This document shows, piece by piece, positions 8,813 to 20,990 of a stretch of 64,000 bases of DNA. The notes beneath the pieces were generated by a model that saw only the letters and a program-made list of their open reading frames with translations, did not search any database and had not been told where the DNA came from. Where the stretch lies: positions 1 through 64,000 of the forward strand of contig NZ_CATMFB010000009.1 in NCBI RefSeq assembly GCF_950066645.1, written 5' to 3'. This DNA comes from an uncultured Thalassolituus sp. GTDB lineage: Bacteria; Pseudomonadota; Gammaproteobacteria; Pseudomonadales; Oceanobacteraceae. How positions within the stretch are numbered: position 1 is the first letter of the stretch; each line of letters begins with the position of its first letter. The translations under genes were made by a program, and so were the position numbers.

Positions 8813-9774
8813 ACAAACACCCGCTTGCTGAATATGTACGAATTCTGGCCCGGGGGAAAAACGCCAGCCGGAACATGACCCTTGATGAAGCCAGCTTCAC
8901 CATGACTCATTTTCTCAGCGGAGACGCCGAACCAGAACAGATCGGAGCTGTTTTTATGCTGCTCCGGGTACTGGAAGAGAGTCCGGACGAAATCGCTGGC
9001 TTCGCGCGAGCGATCAATCATTACTGGCCGACAGCCGCCTGTGAGTATGACCTTATCTGGTCAAGCTATGCGGGCAAACGCCGCCAACCCATGTGGTGGG
9101 TACTATCCGCGCTTCTGCTACGGGAAATGGGATATCGGATACTGGTTCACGGTACACTTGCTCATACCGAAGGGCGTGTTTATGCCCATGAGGTATTCAA
9201 AGATCTGGGACTCCCCGAGGTTACCGCCGAGGAGCTGAACGCAACGACACATCCTCTTGCGTACCTTCCCTGTTCAGAAATACATCCGGTATTGCAGAAA
9301 TGGCTCGGGCTTAAGAGCGTCCTTGGCGTCCGCTCACCAATCAACACGGTACTTAAAACCATATCTCCCGCAGGAGTACCTTCGGTTCAGGGGATTTTTC
9401 ACCCCAACTACCGCAAGGTCCACACATCTGCCGCGCTGATGAACGGCGAGGCCTGCGCCGTGATTAAGGGAGAAGGCGGAGAGTTTGAGGTCAACCCCGA
9501 GCGTTCGTGCATTGCCGGCCTCTGCCTCAACAACGAAGAAAGTGAGCTGACCATACCGAACCGACAAAGCCATTACAGCGACAAGCCGGACTCACCCGAC
9601 ACCGCTCACCTGATCGCGTTCTGGCGAGATCAGCTCACATCGGAATACGCCACAGAAGCAGTATTGAACACCGCAGCACTGGCACTGCGCACTATCCGCC
9701 CGGAACTGACATACGAAAACGCCCTGGCGGAATGCACCAGGGCGTTTTCAGCGAGAGACAAAAGCCTGCTCTGA
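8809..9774 (+). CDS. ybiB: YbiB/TrpD2-family protein (anthranilate phosphoribosyltransferase fold)
   Basis: YbiB (TrpD2) proteins have the nucleoside phosphorylase/TrpD fold but bind nucleic acid and lack the TrpD reaction. The 321-residue protein shows the family N-terminus (LAEYVRILARGKNASRNMTLDEA) and the equivalents of the glycine-rich loop are degenerate. It starts with GTG overlapping the tusE stop (GTGA). A bidirectional terminator sits inside its last 60 bases. Its biological role in bacteria is poorly defined; a link to LexA or DNA damage is known for E. coli. Confidence 0.85.
   Translation: MNKHPLAEYVRILARGKNASRNMTLDEASFTMTHFLSGDAEPEQIGAVFMLLRVLEESPDEIAGFARAINHYWPTAACEYDLIWSSYAGKRRQPMWWVLSALLLREMGYRILVHGTLAHTEGRVYAHEVFKDLGLPEVTAEELNATTHPLAYLPCSEIHPVLQKWLGLKSVLGVRSPINTVLKTISPAGVPSVQGIFHPNYRKVHTSAALMNGEACAVIKGEGGEFEVNPERSCIAGLCLNNEESELTIPNRQSHYSDKPDSPDTAHLIAFWRDQLTSEYATEAVLNTAALALRTIRPELTYENALAECTRAFSARDKSLL
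9716..9748. terminator. Bidirectional terminator inside the 3' end of ybiB
   Basis: AAAACGCCCTGG, a 9-base loop and CCAGGGCGTTTT form an 8-base-pair GC-rich stem with a T-run on both strands. For the plus strand it lies 26 bases before the ybiB stop. For the minus strand it is 27 bases after the stop of the convergent chemoreceptor gene, so it most likely serves that gene. Confidence 0.65.
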
Positions 9775-11391
9775 TCAGACCCGGAACTGCCCGGTAACCC
9801 GCTTAAGAACAGCGGAAACCTCTGACAGGGCGCCTGCAGCCTCATCCACCTGGCGCACACTTTCCAGTGCGCCTTCCGAATGCTCACGCATAGACCCCAC
9901 ATCGGTCCGAATGGTATTGGCGGACGTTTCCTGCTGATCTGTCGCCTGGGCTATCTGGGAGTTCATCGCAGTAATCGACTCAACCTTCTGAGTGATCTCG
10001 CGCAGCGACTCACCCGTTCTCGCGGCATGATCAACACTACTCTGCGCCCGGTCCTTGCTGCTGCTCATGGCACTCACCGCCTGCCCCGCCGCACTCTGAA
10101 GCTGCTCAATAACTTTCTGGATTTCCTGAGTAGAATCCTGCGTCCGCGATGCGAGAGTACGGACCTCATCGGCCACAACCGCAAACCCACGCCCCTGCTC
10201 CCCGGCACGCGCTGCCTCAATAGCGGCGTTCAGAGCAAGCAGGTTGGTCTGCTCGGCTATTCCCCGGATCACATCAAGAATAGAGCCAACGTTCTCTGTA
10301 TCCTGCTCAAGCTGACGAATTACATCAGAGGCGCGCTCCACCTCTGACGCCAACAGGTTAATACTCTCAACCGTATCGTTAACGATCAGTCGTCCCTGCT
10401 TGGCAGCAGAATCCGCTTCACCTGCAGCTTTCGCCGCGCTCGCTGCATTCTCTGATACAGAGCGAACGCTGGTTACCATATCCTGAACCACATCAGAAAC
10501 ACGCTCTGCCGCCTGCGTCTGACGGGCAGACATATCACGACTCTCACGGGTCAGCCCACTCAGCTCATCAGAGATACGCCCGAGAGGTGTGGACGAACGG
10601 ACCAGCTCACCAATACTGCCATGCAGCTTTTCAACAAAGCTGTTGAATGAATCGACCACCTGACCAATCTCGTCCTCAGTGCGGCGCTGAATCCGGAGAG
10701 TCAGATCGCCGTCGCCACTGGCGATATCCCGCATAGATTTGAGAAGACTGCCCAGGGCGTACGAGATCGAATTGGTAATACTCCAGGAAACGAACATCAG
10801 GATCGCGAGGGTGCCCAATGCGATCACAACCCCCGCGGTCAGGGCCTGATCTGTGGCGACATCGGAGGCCACGACCACCTCATTAAAAGTTTCCAGCGCA
10901 TAATCGTGGAAGCTCTGCATCGCCGCCTTAGACTGAGCAAGCTGCTGATTCATTTTTTCGATTTTGTCAGGCAACTGGGCGTCTATATTGCCACTGATCA
11001 TATCGCTGGATATACCCGCCGCCGTGCTGAAATAGGCTTCGAACTGCGCCCGGTCTTTATCGAGACGGGCTTTCTGCTCAGGCCAGTGAGATGTCAGATC
11101 TTCGTACCCTTTGATTAACTCAGCACGTGTTCTTTTTGCAGATTCAATAAAATCAGAGTCGTTCACCACCACCGCCGACGAAAGCGACTCCTCGATTCTG
11201 GATAACCGGACGAGATTTGACCGCGCTTCCTGGACAGCAGGAAACAACTGGCTCTGTATCAGATTCAGTCGCTCCGAATTGGCGTTATTCACAACTGAAT
11301 TAGAAATAAGCGTCACTATCAGACCCAGGCCAGCAATCGCTGTCAGAACTGATATCTTGGTTTTGATGGTGAGTTTATTGAGTATGCTCAT
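9775..11391 (-). CDS. Methyl-accepting chemotaxis protein
   Basis: This chemoreceptor has a transmembrane helix at about residues 10-30, a roughly 155-residue helical periplasmic sensor domain (4HB-like), a second helix near 190-210, a HAMP linker and a long cytoplasmic coiled coil. The CheA/CheW-binding tip is visible as [20 protein letters not shown] with nearby [12 protein letters not shown] prefer the ATG at 11391 ([16 protein letters not shown]); upstream in-frame starts at 11433 and 11466 would add an untypical N-terminus. The ligand is unknown and no che genes are nearby. The stop is back to back with that of ybiB. Confidence 0.93.
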   Translation of the reverse strand: MSILNKLTIKTKISVLTAIAGLGLIVTLISNSVVNNANSERLNLIQSQLFPAVQEARSNLVRLSRIEESLSSAVVVNDSDFIESAKRTRAELIKGYEDLTSHWPEQKARLDKDRAQFEAYFSTAAGISSDMISGNIDAQLPDKIEKMNQQLAQSKAAMQSFHDYALETFNEVVVASDVATDQALTAGVVIALGTLAILMFVSWSITNSISYALGSLLKSMRDIASGDGDLTLRIQRRTEDEIGQVVDSFNSFVEKLHGSIGELVRSSTPLGRISDELSGLTRESRDMSARQTQAAERVSDVVQDMVTSVRSVSENAASAAKAAGEADSAAKQGRLIVNDTVESINLLASEVERASDVIRQLEQDTENVGSILDVIRGIAEQTNLLALNAAIEAARAGEQGRGFAVVADEVRTLASRTQDSTQEIQKVIEQLQSAAGQAVSAMSSSKDRAQSSVDHAARTGESLREITQKVESITAMNSQIAQATDQQETSANTIRTDVGSMREHSEGALESVRQVDEAAGALSEVSAVLKRVTGQFRV

Positions 11392-11474
11392 GGGATAAAT
11401 CTGATCCAATGCATTATTGTCAGATTTAAGCATAGAAGATACCCGGCGCTTTGCACGCCGGGCCACTTACACGG

Positions 11475-14134
<2,660 letters not shown>

Positions 14135-14509
14135 TTAAACCAGAGATTTTGTTAACCAGATTCCTGCCGCCGTCGCCGTCAGACAACCAGCAAGACTCGC
14201 CAGAATATAAAATGCAAATGCCTCGTAACGGGCCTCTTGCAGCAGGGTGATACTTTCCAGAGAAAAGGTGGAAAATGTAGTGAAAGCACCCAGGAAACCA
14301 ATCATGGCCAACTGCTTGTGTTGATCCCCACCAAACTGATGCTCCACTAACCAGACATAGGCCACACCGATGGCGAAGGAGCCTAACAGGTTCACCGAAA
14401 GCGTGCCATAGGGGAAAGGTCTGTCCATCCACTTAAACACCGCCGTTGCCATAGAGTAACGGGCCACGGCTCCCAGAGCGCCACCGATGGCAATCCAGAG
14501 ATACATCAT
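14135..14509 (-). CDS. crcB: Fluoride ion channel CrcB/FluC
   Basis: Fluc channels export toxic fluoride as dual-topology dimers. The 124-residue protein has four membrane helices and the family motifs GGALGAVARY (residues 8-17), NLLGSFAIG and GFLGAFTTFSTFS. Its start overlaps the end of rarA by 4 bases. I see no fluoride riboswitch, since the gene has no leader of its own and depends on the ftsK-lolA-rarA transcript or an internal promoter. Confidence 0.96.
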   Translation of the reverse strand: MMYLWIAIGGALGAVARYSMATAVFKWMDRPFPYGTLSVNLLGSFAIGVAYVWLVEHQFGGDQHKQLAMIGFLGAFTTFSTFSLESITLLQEARYEAFAFYILASLAGCLTATAAGIWLTKSLV

Positions 14510-15837
14510 AAATCTTCATCCTCAGCAGAACCGGAGTAACGCTGCAGTGAACTTGCTTCATTCAGGCCCCGGTAATGCTCAAGCTTTGCACCAATCTTCT
14601 GCTCAAGTCCACGTTCGGTCGGGTGATAAAAGCGTGTTCCTTTCAGTGCTTCCGGAAGATACACCTCCCCCGCTGCAAACGCTCCGGGCTCATCATGCGC
14701 GTAGCGATATTCAGCACCATAATCCAATGAGGCCATCAGTTTAGTCGGGGCGTTGCGAAGGTGTAATGGTACCTCATAGCCGGGCGTGCTCTGCACCAGT
14801 TTTCTCGCCGCTTTGTAGGCAGTGTAAACCGCATTACTTTTAGGGGCTGAGGCAAGATAGACGACCGCCTGCGCGAGGGTTAGCTCACCCTCCGGCGACC
14901 CAAGACGTTCCTGGGTTTCCCAGGCAGAGGTGCAGAGGGTAAGCGCTCTCGGATCTGCATTACCGATATCTTCACTGGCCATTCTCACGAGGCGCCGGGC
15001 AATGTACAGAGGATCACATCCACCATCCAACATACGGCAGAACCAATACAAAGCGCCGTCGGGGTCTGACCCCCGGACGGACTTGTGGAGTGCCGATATC
15101 TGGTCGTAAAACGCATCCCCACCCTTATCGAACCGGCGGAAGCTACTGACCAGAACTGCGCGGGCATCTTCTTCAGTCAGAGGGGTTCCCGAATTAAGCT
15201 GCAACGCCTGTTCGAGAAGATTGATACAGCGACGCGCATCGCCATCACTGGCACCTGCCAGCAGATGAAGCGGGCCTTCGTCCTCCTGCCTGACGCCGAG
15301 ACTGTCGAGACCACGCCGTAAAACACTGAGCAGATCGTCTTCATTCAACGATCTGAGAACATACACCTGCGCTCGGGAAAGCAGCGCATTGTTGAGTTCG
15401 AACGAGGGGTTCTCTGTTGTAGCGCCAACAAAGATAAACGTGCCGTCTTCTACGTATGGCAGGAACGCATCCTGCTGCGATTTATTGAATCTGTGCACTT
15501 CATCAATAAACAGAAGTGCTTTGCGTCCTTCCGCCCGGGCCTGACGCGCTCGCTCAACCGCTTCACGAATCTCCTTTACGCCCGCCATTACCGCACTGAT
15601 AGACAGAAAGACGGCATCGACATGCCCTGCGATTAATCTGGCAAGCGTTGTTTTACCAACCCCGGGAGGGCCCCAGAGAATGAGCGAATGTATTTCGCCA
15701 GCGTCGAGTGCCTTACGCAGAGGGGCATCAACACCAACAATATGCCGCTGCCCGACGTATTCATTGAGACTGGCCGGGCGCAATCGAGAGGCGAGAGGCT
15801 CGTACGGGCTCTTTGTAGAAAACAGATCAGAGTGCAT
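14506..15837 (-). CDS. rarA: Replication-associated recombination protein A (MgsA/RarA AAA+ ATPase)
   Basis: RarA is a clamp-loader-like AAA+ ATPase that acts at stalled replication forks and binds SSB. The 443-residue protein has a Walker A site (WGPPGVGKTTLAR), Walker B (LFIDEVHRF), a sensor 1 region (GATTENPSFE) and the C-terminal tetramerisation domain. I chose the ATG at 15837 (MHSDLFSTKSPYEPLASRLRP), which overlaps the end of lolA by 11 bases; an upstream in-frame start would add 20 untypical residues. It sits in the conserved ftsK-lolA-rarA-crcB-serS order. Confidence 0.96.
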   Translation of the reverse strand: MHSDLFSTKSPYEPLASRLRPASLNEYVGQRHIVGVDAPLRKALDAGEIHSLILWGPPGVGKTTLARLIAGHVDAVFLSISAVMAGVKEIREAVERARQARAEGRKALLFIDEVHRFNKSQQDAFLPYVEDGTFIFVGATTENPSFELNNALLSRAQVYVLRSLNEDDLLSVLRRGLDSLGVRQEDEGPLHLLAGASDGDARRCINLLEQALQLNSGTPLTEEDARAVLVSSFRRFDKGGDAFYDQISALHKSVRGSDPDGALYWFCRMLDGGCDPLYIARRLVRMASEDIGNADPRALTLCTSAWETQERLGSPEGELTLAQAVVYLASAPKSNAVYTAYKAARKLVQSTPGYEVPLHLRNAPTKLMASLDYGAEYRYAHDEPGAFAAGEVYLPEALKGTRFYHPTERGLEQKIGAKLEHYRGLNEASSLQRYSGSAEDEDL

Positions 15838-16456
15838 GACGCCCGTCGATGACATCCACCCCTTCAGGGAGATCAAACCAGAACGCCTGCGGATCAAGGT
15901 CTGTATTCAGTTGCAGATCCGTAAAACGGATTTCCGTAACCTGCCCGGCAGCATCGAAGATTCGCATCATAGTTAACCGACTTTTTTCATAGTCGAACTC
16001 GAGCGCTTCAAACAACTGACTGGAGTCTCTGGGGGTCAGTGTAAAGCGGGTCAGTCCCTGCTGTTCAGCCATCGCCACCGTGTAATTAGCACCGATCTCT
16101 GACGTGTTACCACTGAGAAGCAGGGCCGGGGTATCCTGCAGCTTCTGCTCAAGCTCCCGGATAGTGACCTGCTCGAGATCCATATCGTAAATCCACACCA
16201 GCTCACCATCAGAGACGACCAGTTGCTCGTATGGCGGTTGAGTTTCCCAGCGCATTTTTCCGGGGCGAGCCACCGTCAACAAGCCACTGATTGACTGCAG
16301 CACACTGCCCGACTGATCCACCGTCACCTGCTCGAAATGGGTTTCCATAGAGGAAACGCTGTCGAGCCGCTTGATAAAGGCGTTAAGCGCATCGTCCGCC
16401 AGTGCAGAAAACGATACGAACCAGAAAGAAAACACCAGAGTGAAAAACTTCATCAA
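15827..16456 (-). CDS. lolA: Outer-membrane lipoprotein carrier protein LolA
   Basis: LolA ferries lipoproteins across the periplasm from LolCDE to LolB. The 209-residue precursor has a Sec signal peptide (MMKFFTLVFSFWFVSFSALA, cleaved before DDALNAF) and the LolA beta-sheet half-barrel with KMRWETQPPYEQLVVSDG near residues 66-84. A second ATG follows directly, so the start may be one codon later. It lies 20 bases after ftsK. Confidence 0.95.
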   Translation of the reverse strand: MMKFFTLVFSFWFVSFSALADDALNAFIKRLDSVSSMETHFEQVTVDQSGSVLQSISGLLTVARPGKMRWETQPPYEQLVVSDGELVWIYDMDLEQVTIRELEQKLQDTPALLLSGNTSEIGANYTVAMAEQQGLTRFTLTPRDSSQLFEALEFDYEKSRLTMMRIFDAAGQVTEIRFTDLQLNTDLDPQAFWFDLPEGVDVIDGRHAL

Positions 16457-16476
16457 CTTCCCTTAATTACAAAACA

Positions 16477-19107
16477 TCAGTTCATACCCGGGGGTGGTCC
16501 TGCGAGCACCTCACGGCTGCCATTATGTGATGGCGGTGATACCACTCCCGCCGACTCCATGGTTTCGACCAGTCGGGCGGCACGGTTATAGCCAATTCTT
16601 AACTTACGCTGCACGGACGATATCGAACACTTTCCGGATTCGGTAACAAAAGCAACGGCCTGGTCATACAGGTCATCCTGCTCACCATCCACATCACCAC
16701 CGCCGCCCCCCGGAGCGGCCCCATCTTCGCCCAGCTGTGTGATCTCTTCGAGATAGTTAGGTTCACCGCGGAGTTTCCATTCAGCAACCACCCGGTGAAC
16801 TTCATCGTCGTCGACAAATGCGCCATGCACCCGTTCAGGAAGCGCGAGGCCGGGCGGCATATAGAGCATGTCACCATGCCCCAACAGCTGTTCGGCCCCC
16901 CCCTGATCGAGAATGGTGCGGGAATCTATCTTGGATGACACCTGAAAAGCGATACGGGTTGGCACGTTTGCCTTAATAAGCCCCGTGATAACGTCCACCG
17001 ACGGGCGCTGCGTCGCCAGCACCATATGAATACCCGCTGCCCGGGCCTTTTGAGCGATCCGGGCAATCAGTTCTTCAACTTTTTTGCCGACCATCATCAT
17101 CATGTCGGCAAATTCGTCGATGACGATCACGATATACGGAAGAGGCTCAAGGATCGGAGGCGTAGTTTCAAAAGACTGGTCGATCTGCCAGGTAGGATCC
17201 ACAATGGGCTGGCCCGCATCGAGTGCATCCTTCACCTTTTTGTTGAATCCCGCGATATTCCTCACACCCATGGCCGCCATCAACTGGTAACGACGTTCCA
17301 TCTCTGCGACAGACCAGCGCAAGCCACTGGCAGCCTCTTTCATATCGGTGATGACCGGCGTCAGCAGGTGGGGAATCCCCTCATACACAGAGAGCTCGAG
17401 CATTTTAGGGTCAACAAGAATCAGGCGAAGCTCTTCTGGTGTGCTTTTGAACAACAGAGAAAGAAGCATGGCGTTCACGCCAACAGACTTACCCGAGCCC
17501 GTAGTACCCGCAACGAGCAGGTGCGGCATTTTCGCAAGATCGGTAATCACCGGATTGCCGGCAATATCATGCCCGAGCGCCAGAGTCAGTGGCGACTTGC
17601 TGCGATCATAATCCTCTGACGAAAGGACCTCTGAGAGGGAAACTACCGCCCGGTCTTCGTTCGGTACCTCAATACCCATCACAGACTTGCCTGGGATGAC
17701 CTCAACAACACGAACGCTTACCATCGCCATGGAGCGGGCCAGATCTTTCGCCAGATTCGAAATCTTACTGGCCTTGACCCCGGGAGCTGGCTGAATTTCA
17801 AACCGCGTAATCACGGGACCTGGTGCAACCGCAGTCACTTCAATTTTGACGCCAAAATCAGCGAGCTTCTGAACCAGCAGATGGGAAAGCTCACGCAGCC
17901 TCTCAGGCGAGAAGCCGCCTTTGTTTTCTGATTTAGGTGAATCGAGCAGCGCGATTGAAGGTAACGGGGTGTCCGCCTTAAACAGAGTTCCCTGCAGATC
18001 CCGCTTGGCACGATCACTGGGCTTACTTTCACGTTTTTCCAGCGGTTCAATTCGCAGTTCTTTCTCTTCAGCCTGCGGTTGTACTTTCGCTACTGGTGTA
18101 TTTACCGGTTTTGCAGGAGCCGGAGCGTCTTCCCAAGGAAGGATCTCATCATCGTCATCCGCTGAAAAACCCGAGATAGGAATAAGTTCGTCGTCATCCA
18201 CAGGTGCAGACGCTACAGGCGCTGCGACACCTGCATCAGGAGCATCCGCCGTCAATTGTTGCTTACCGGCCTGCTTGCGCTCATGTTTACGATCCGGCGC
18301 AACGGAGCGGAGCCGGGACTTGAGGCCAGCCAGTAAACCCGAGGATTCTTTTTCCTCTGGTGCATCATCCTCAGGAGTCCCCTTTTTACTGGTAACGGCA
18401 CGCCCAACGTCAGCAGGCGCAGGTTGGTTTGCTTTGGCGCGCGCATGAGCATGGCCTTCCACATTGCGCTCCTGACTGACAGCCCCCTCTCGCTGCCCCC
18501 CTGTTGCCTGACGACGATCAGCCAGCCAGGATGCAGCAGAGAATAGTCGTCCACCCAGTTTTTCGAAAAAGAGGAGCCATGAAAACTCAAGAAACAGGAC
18601 CAGGCCTGCCGCCAACCCAATAACGTATATTGCGGATGTCCCGACAAAGCCAAACAAGGGGGTCAGAAGGTCTGAGAATACGCCACCGAGTATACCCCCA
18701 GCGCCGGCGGGCAATTGCTCTCCACTCCAGATGCTGAAGTCTGCCAATCCACACGAGGCAGTCAGTGTGAGCAGAAGCCCTGACAGCCGCTGCAGCCAGA
18801 CGCGCCCGCTGACTGATGGTGCTTTTCTGAACAGCATCCACATTTTTGCGAGAATCAGCGCAGGAAGGGCAAACGCGAGATAGCCAAGACTATGCAACAG
18901 AAAATCGGCCAGATACGCGCCGACCTTCCCTGCCGAATTGCCGGCAGCACCTTGACCGATGACCGACCAGGAAACGTCGGCAGGGTCATACGTAAAGAGC
19001 GCAACAAACAACAGAAGGCACCCCAACGTCAGGAGCAGAAACAGGATATCGTGTTTCTTGTGCCACTGCGGGGTTTGGCCTGTGTGCTGAGGTGAGTCCT
19101 TTGACAA
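16477..19107 (-). CDS. ftsK: DNA translocase FtsK
   Basis: FtsK is a septum-bound motor that pumps chromosome ends apart and activates XerCD at dif. The 876-residue protein has four to five N-terminal membrane helices (about 20-195), a proline- and acid-rich linker (~200-400), the RecA-like motor with Walker A ([12 protein letters not shown]) and Walker B ([13 protein letters not shown]), and the C-terminal gamma domain (from about 805) that reads KOPS sequences. The linker is short compared with that of E. coli. The 156 bases upstream, shared with divergent aat, hold no box I can name with confidence. Confidence 0.97.
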   Translation of the reverse strand: MSKDSPQHTGQTPQWHKKHDILFLLLTLGCLLLFVALFTYDPADVSWSVIGQGAAGNSAGKVGAYLADFLLHSLGYLAFALPALILAKMWMLFRKAPSVSGRVWLQRLSGLLLTLTASCGLADFSIWSGEQLPAGAGGILGGVFSDLLTPLFGFVGTSAIYVIGLAAGLVLFLEFSWLLFFEKLGGRLFSAASWLADRRQATGGQREGAVSQERNVEGHAHARAKANQPAPADVGRAVTSKKGTPEDDAPEEKESSGLLAGLKSRLRSVAPDRKHERKQAGKQQLTADAPDAGVAAPVASAPVDDDELIPISGFSADDDDEILPWEDAPAPAKPVNTPVAKVQPQAEEKELRIEPLEKRESKPSDRAKRDLQGTLFKADTPLPSIALLDSPKSENKGGFSPERLRELSHLLVQKLADFGVKIEVTAVAPGPVITRFEIQPAPGVKASKISNLAKDLARSMAMVSVRVVEVIPGKSVMGIEVPNEDRAVVSLSEVLSSEDYDRSKSPLTLALGHDIAGNPVITDLAKMPHLLVAGTTGSGKSVGVNAMLLSLLFKSTPEELRLILVDPKMLELSVYEGIPHLLTPVITDMKEAASGLRWSVAEMERRYQLMAAMGVRNIAGFNKKVKDALDAGQPIVDPTWQIDQSFETTPPILEPLPYIVIVIDEFADMMMMVGKKVEELIARIAQKARAAGIHMVLATQRPSVDVITGLIKANVPTRIAFQVSSKIDSRTILDQGGAEQLLGHGDMLYMPPGLALPERVHGAFVDDDEVHRVVAEWKLRGEPNYLEEITQLGEDGAAPGGGGGDVDGEQDDLYDQAVAFVTESGKCSISSVQRKLRIGYNRAARLVETMESAGVVSPPSHNGSREVLAGPPPGMN

Positions 19108-19263
19108 AATACCTTCCTGAATTCAATAACTTCGGCGATTCAGTCTAACATGCTCGCGCACTGAGACTGCAGGATAAAAAAAGCATCTGCCATGCTACCG
19201 CATATCGCATTAACCGCAACGAAAAGGTATCGTTGCAAAAGATAGCCTGGGGTTAGTAACTGA

Positions 19264-19959
19264 ATGATAGATTGGTTAAACGAGTACGAAGTTCCGGACT
19301 TCCCCCCGACTAACAAGGCGTTGTCGGATCCTCAGGGACTTCTGGCTGCCGGGGGATTGATCTCACCACTCTGGCTGGATACCGCGTACCGACGTGGGAT
19401 ATTTCCATGGAATGACCCCGAAGAAGCCAGACTGTGGTGGACCCCGACGCCACGCGCGGTTATTACCCCGGATTCTTTTCACATCCCGCGCAAGATCGCC
19501 AAAGAACTCCGGAAATCCCGGATGAGAGTAACGAGCAACCTCGCATTCGAACGAGTCATGACTGGCTGCACTGAACCGCGCGATGGTCAGAACGGTACCT
19601 GGATCGACAGCGAAATTACAGCCGTATACCCCACCCTTCAGCACAGTGGCAGAGCACTCAGCATCGAATGCTGGGCGTCCGACGGCACATTGGCTGGTGG
19701 CTTCTATGGACTGATCATTGGTCGCGCCCTGTTTGGCGAATCCATGTTCTCGGCCCAGAGCGGCGCATCAAAAATAGCATTCGCTGCAGCAGTCCCTGTG
19801 TTGTTTGAGTGCGGCATTACACTGATTGATTGCCAGATGAGAACAGAGCATCTGGCGCGGTTCGGCCTGATCGACCTGCCCCGGGATGAATTTGAAGCAA
19901 GACTTGCGCGTGCAGTAAACTCTGAAGAAATACGCCCCGTCCCCGGAGTTATTAAGTGA
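19264..19959 (+). CDS. aat: Leucyl/phenylalanyl-tRNA--protein transferase
   Basis: Aat adds Leu or Phe from charged tRNA to proteins with N-terminal Lys or Arg, creating N-degrons for ClpS/ClpAP. The 231-residue protein has the family signature FPPTNKALSDPQGLLAAGG near residues 13-31, RRGIFPWND near 40, and the catalytic-region motif GGFYGLIIGRALFGESMFS near 140-158. The following gene starts inside its stop codon region (GTGA). Confidence 0.97.
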   Translation: MIDWLNEYEVPDFPPTNKALSDPQGLLAAGGLISPLWLDTAYRRGIFPWNDPEEARLWWTPTPRAVITPDSFHIPRKIAKELRKSRMRVTSNLAFERVMTGCTEPRDGQNGTWIDSEITAVYPTLQHSGRALSIECWASDGTLAGGFYGLIIGRALFGESMFSAQSGASKIAFAAAVPVLFECGITLIDCQMRTEHLARFGLIDLPRDEFEARLARAVNSEEIRPVPGVIK

Positions 19960-20663
19960 AAACACTGGTGCTGTTCAGCCCATCAGAGTTATCCCCCTGC
20001 AGTTACCTGCCAGATCGTCAAAGTCGCAGCCAGTATGTTGACCCACGACTCTGGCTGGTACCAGAAGAGCTGAACACTCTGAACCGGATGGGCTTCCGGC
20101 GCAGTGGGCGTCTGGTCTATCGGCCACAATGCCCGGGCTGTATGGAGTGCATTCCCGTTCGCCTTTACACAAAGGCATTTCGCCCGGGGCGAACCACCCG
20201 CAGGCTGTTAAAACGCGCCTCCAGCTGGCAGCTCTCCGTCACCCCTGCAGACTTCAGCGCAGAGCATTACAGCTTATACGAGCGCTACATATCGCTCAGA
20301 CACTCCGACGGAGATATGTTTCCTCCGACAGAAAAGACGTTCAGAGAGTTTTTAACCGAAGACTTCGGCACCACCCGATTTCTTAACGCACATCATCAGG
20401 GCAGACTTATTGGTACTCTCGTGTTTGACACCTTCGATGATGGGTTGTCGTCGGTGTACTGTTTTTACGATCCGGACTACGAACAATATTCTGTCGGCAC
20501 CCTGTTAATCACCCACCTCACGCACCTGGCGAGCGCGCTCAACCTCCCGTTCAACTACCTCGGTTTCTGGGTAAAAGGATGCCGTAAAATGGAATATAAA
20601 ACGCGATTTTCGCCACTGGAGTGGTTCCGCGACGGCGTCTGGCAGCCAATAAACCCGGAATGA
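19956..20663 (+). CDS. bpt: Aspartate/glutamate leucyltransferase (Bpt; arginyltransferase family)
   Basis: Bacterial Bpt-type ATE proteins attach Leu to N-terminal Asp or Glu, a second entry to the N-degron pathway. The 235-residue protein has the N-terminal Cys cluster (PCSYL at the start and YRPQCPGCMECIPVR near 52-66) and the C-terminal acyltransferase part (FDTFDDGLSSVYCFYDP and YLGFWVKGCRKMEYK). It starts with GTG overlapping the aat stop, with GGAG upstream. Confidence 0.95.
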   Translation: MKTLVLFSPSELSPCSYLPDRQSRSQYVDPRLWLVPEELNTLNRMGFRRSGRLVYRPQCPGCMECIPVRLYTKAFRPGRTTRRLLKRASSWQLSVTPADFSAEHYSLYERYISLRHSDGDMFPPTEKTFREFLTEDFGTTRFLNAHHQGRLIGTLVFDTFDDGLSSVYCFYDPDYEQYSVGTLLITHLTHLASALNLPFNYLGFWVKGCRKMEYKTRFSPLEWFRDGVWQPINPE

Positions 20664-20730
20664 CCTTTGCTATAGGCGTCTTTTTAGTGCAGAATGCGCG
20701 CGCGTTGAACAAGTTTCAGACAGGTGACGA

Positions 20731-20949
20731 ATGGCAAAAGATGATCACATTGAAATGGAAGGCGAAGTCATCGACACGCTTCCAAACACAATGTTCCGGG
20801 TAAAATTAGAGAACGGCCACGTGGTGACCGCTCATATTTCAGGCAAAATGCGTAAGAACTACATCCGTATTCTGACTGGAGACAAGGTGAAGGTTGAGCT
20901 CACTCCATACGATCTGAGCAAAGGACGCATCACCTACCGCGCCCGTTAA
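20731..20949 (+). CDS. infA: Translation initiation factor IF-1
   Basis: IF-1 occupies the ribosomal A site during initiation. The 72-residue protein matches the family over its whole length, with the OB-fold segments [22 protein letters not shown] and [14 protein letters not shown] good ribosome binding site (AGGTGA) precedes the ATG. The 67 bases after bpt probably contain a promoter of its own, since infA needs higher expression than aat or bpt. Confidence 0.98.
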   Translation: MAKDDHIEMEGEVIDTLPNTMFRVKLENGHVVTAHISGKMRKNYIRILTGDKVKVELTPYDLSKGRITYRAR

Positions 20950-20969
20950 TCTTCGAGCCAAAGGTGGAT

Positions 20970-20990
20970 GGTGCCGGTTACGCCGGCACC
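20970..20990. terminator. GC-rich hairpin at the infA/clpA convergent junction
   Basis: GGTGCCGG, loop TTACG and CCGGCACC form a perfect 8-base-pair stem that overlaps the last codons of clpA. There is no T-run on either strand, so classical intrinsic termination is doubtful; it may be a 3'-end stabiliser. Confidence 0.4.
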
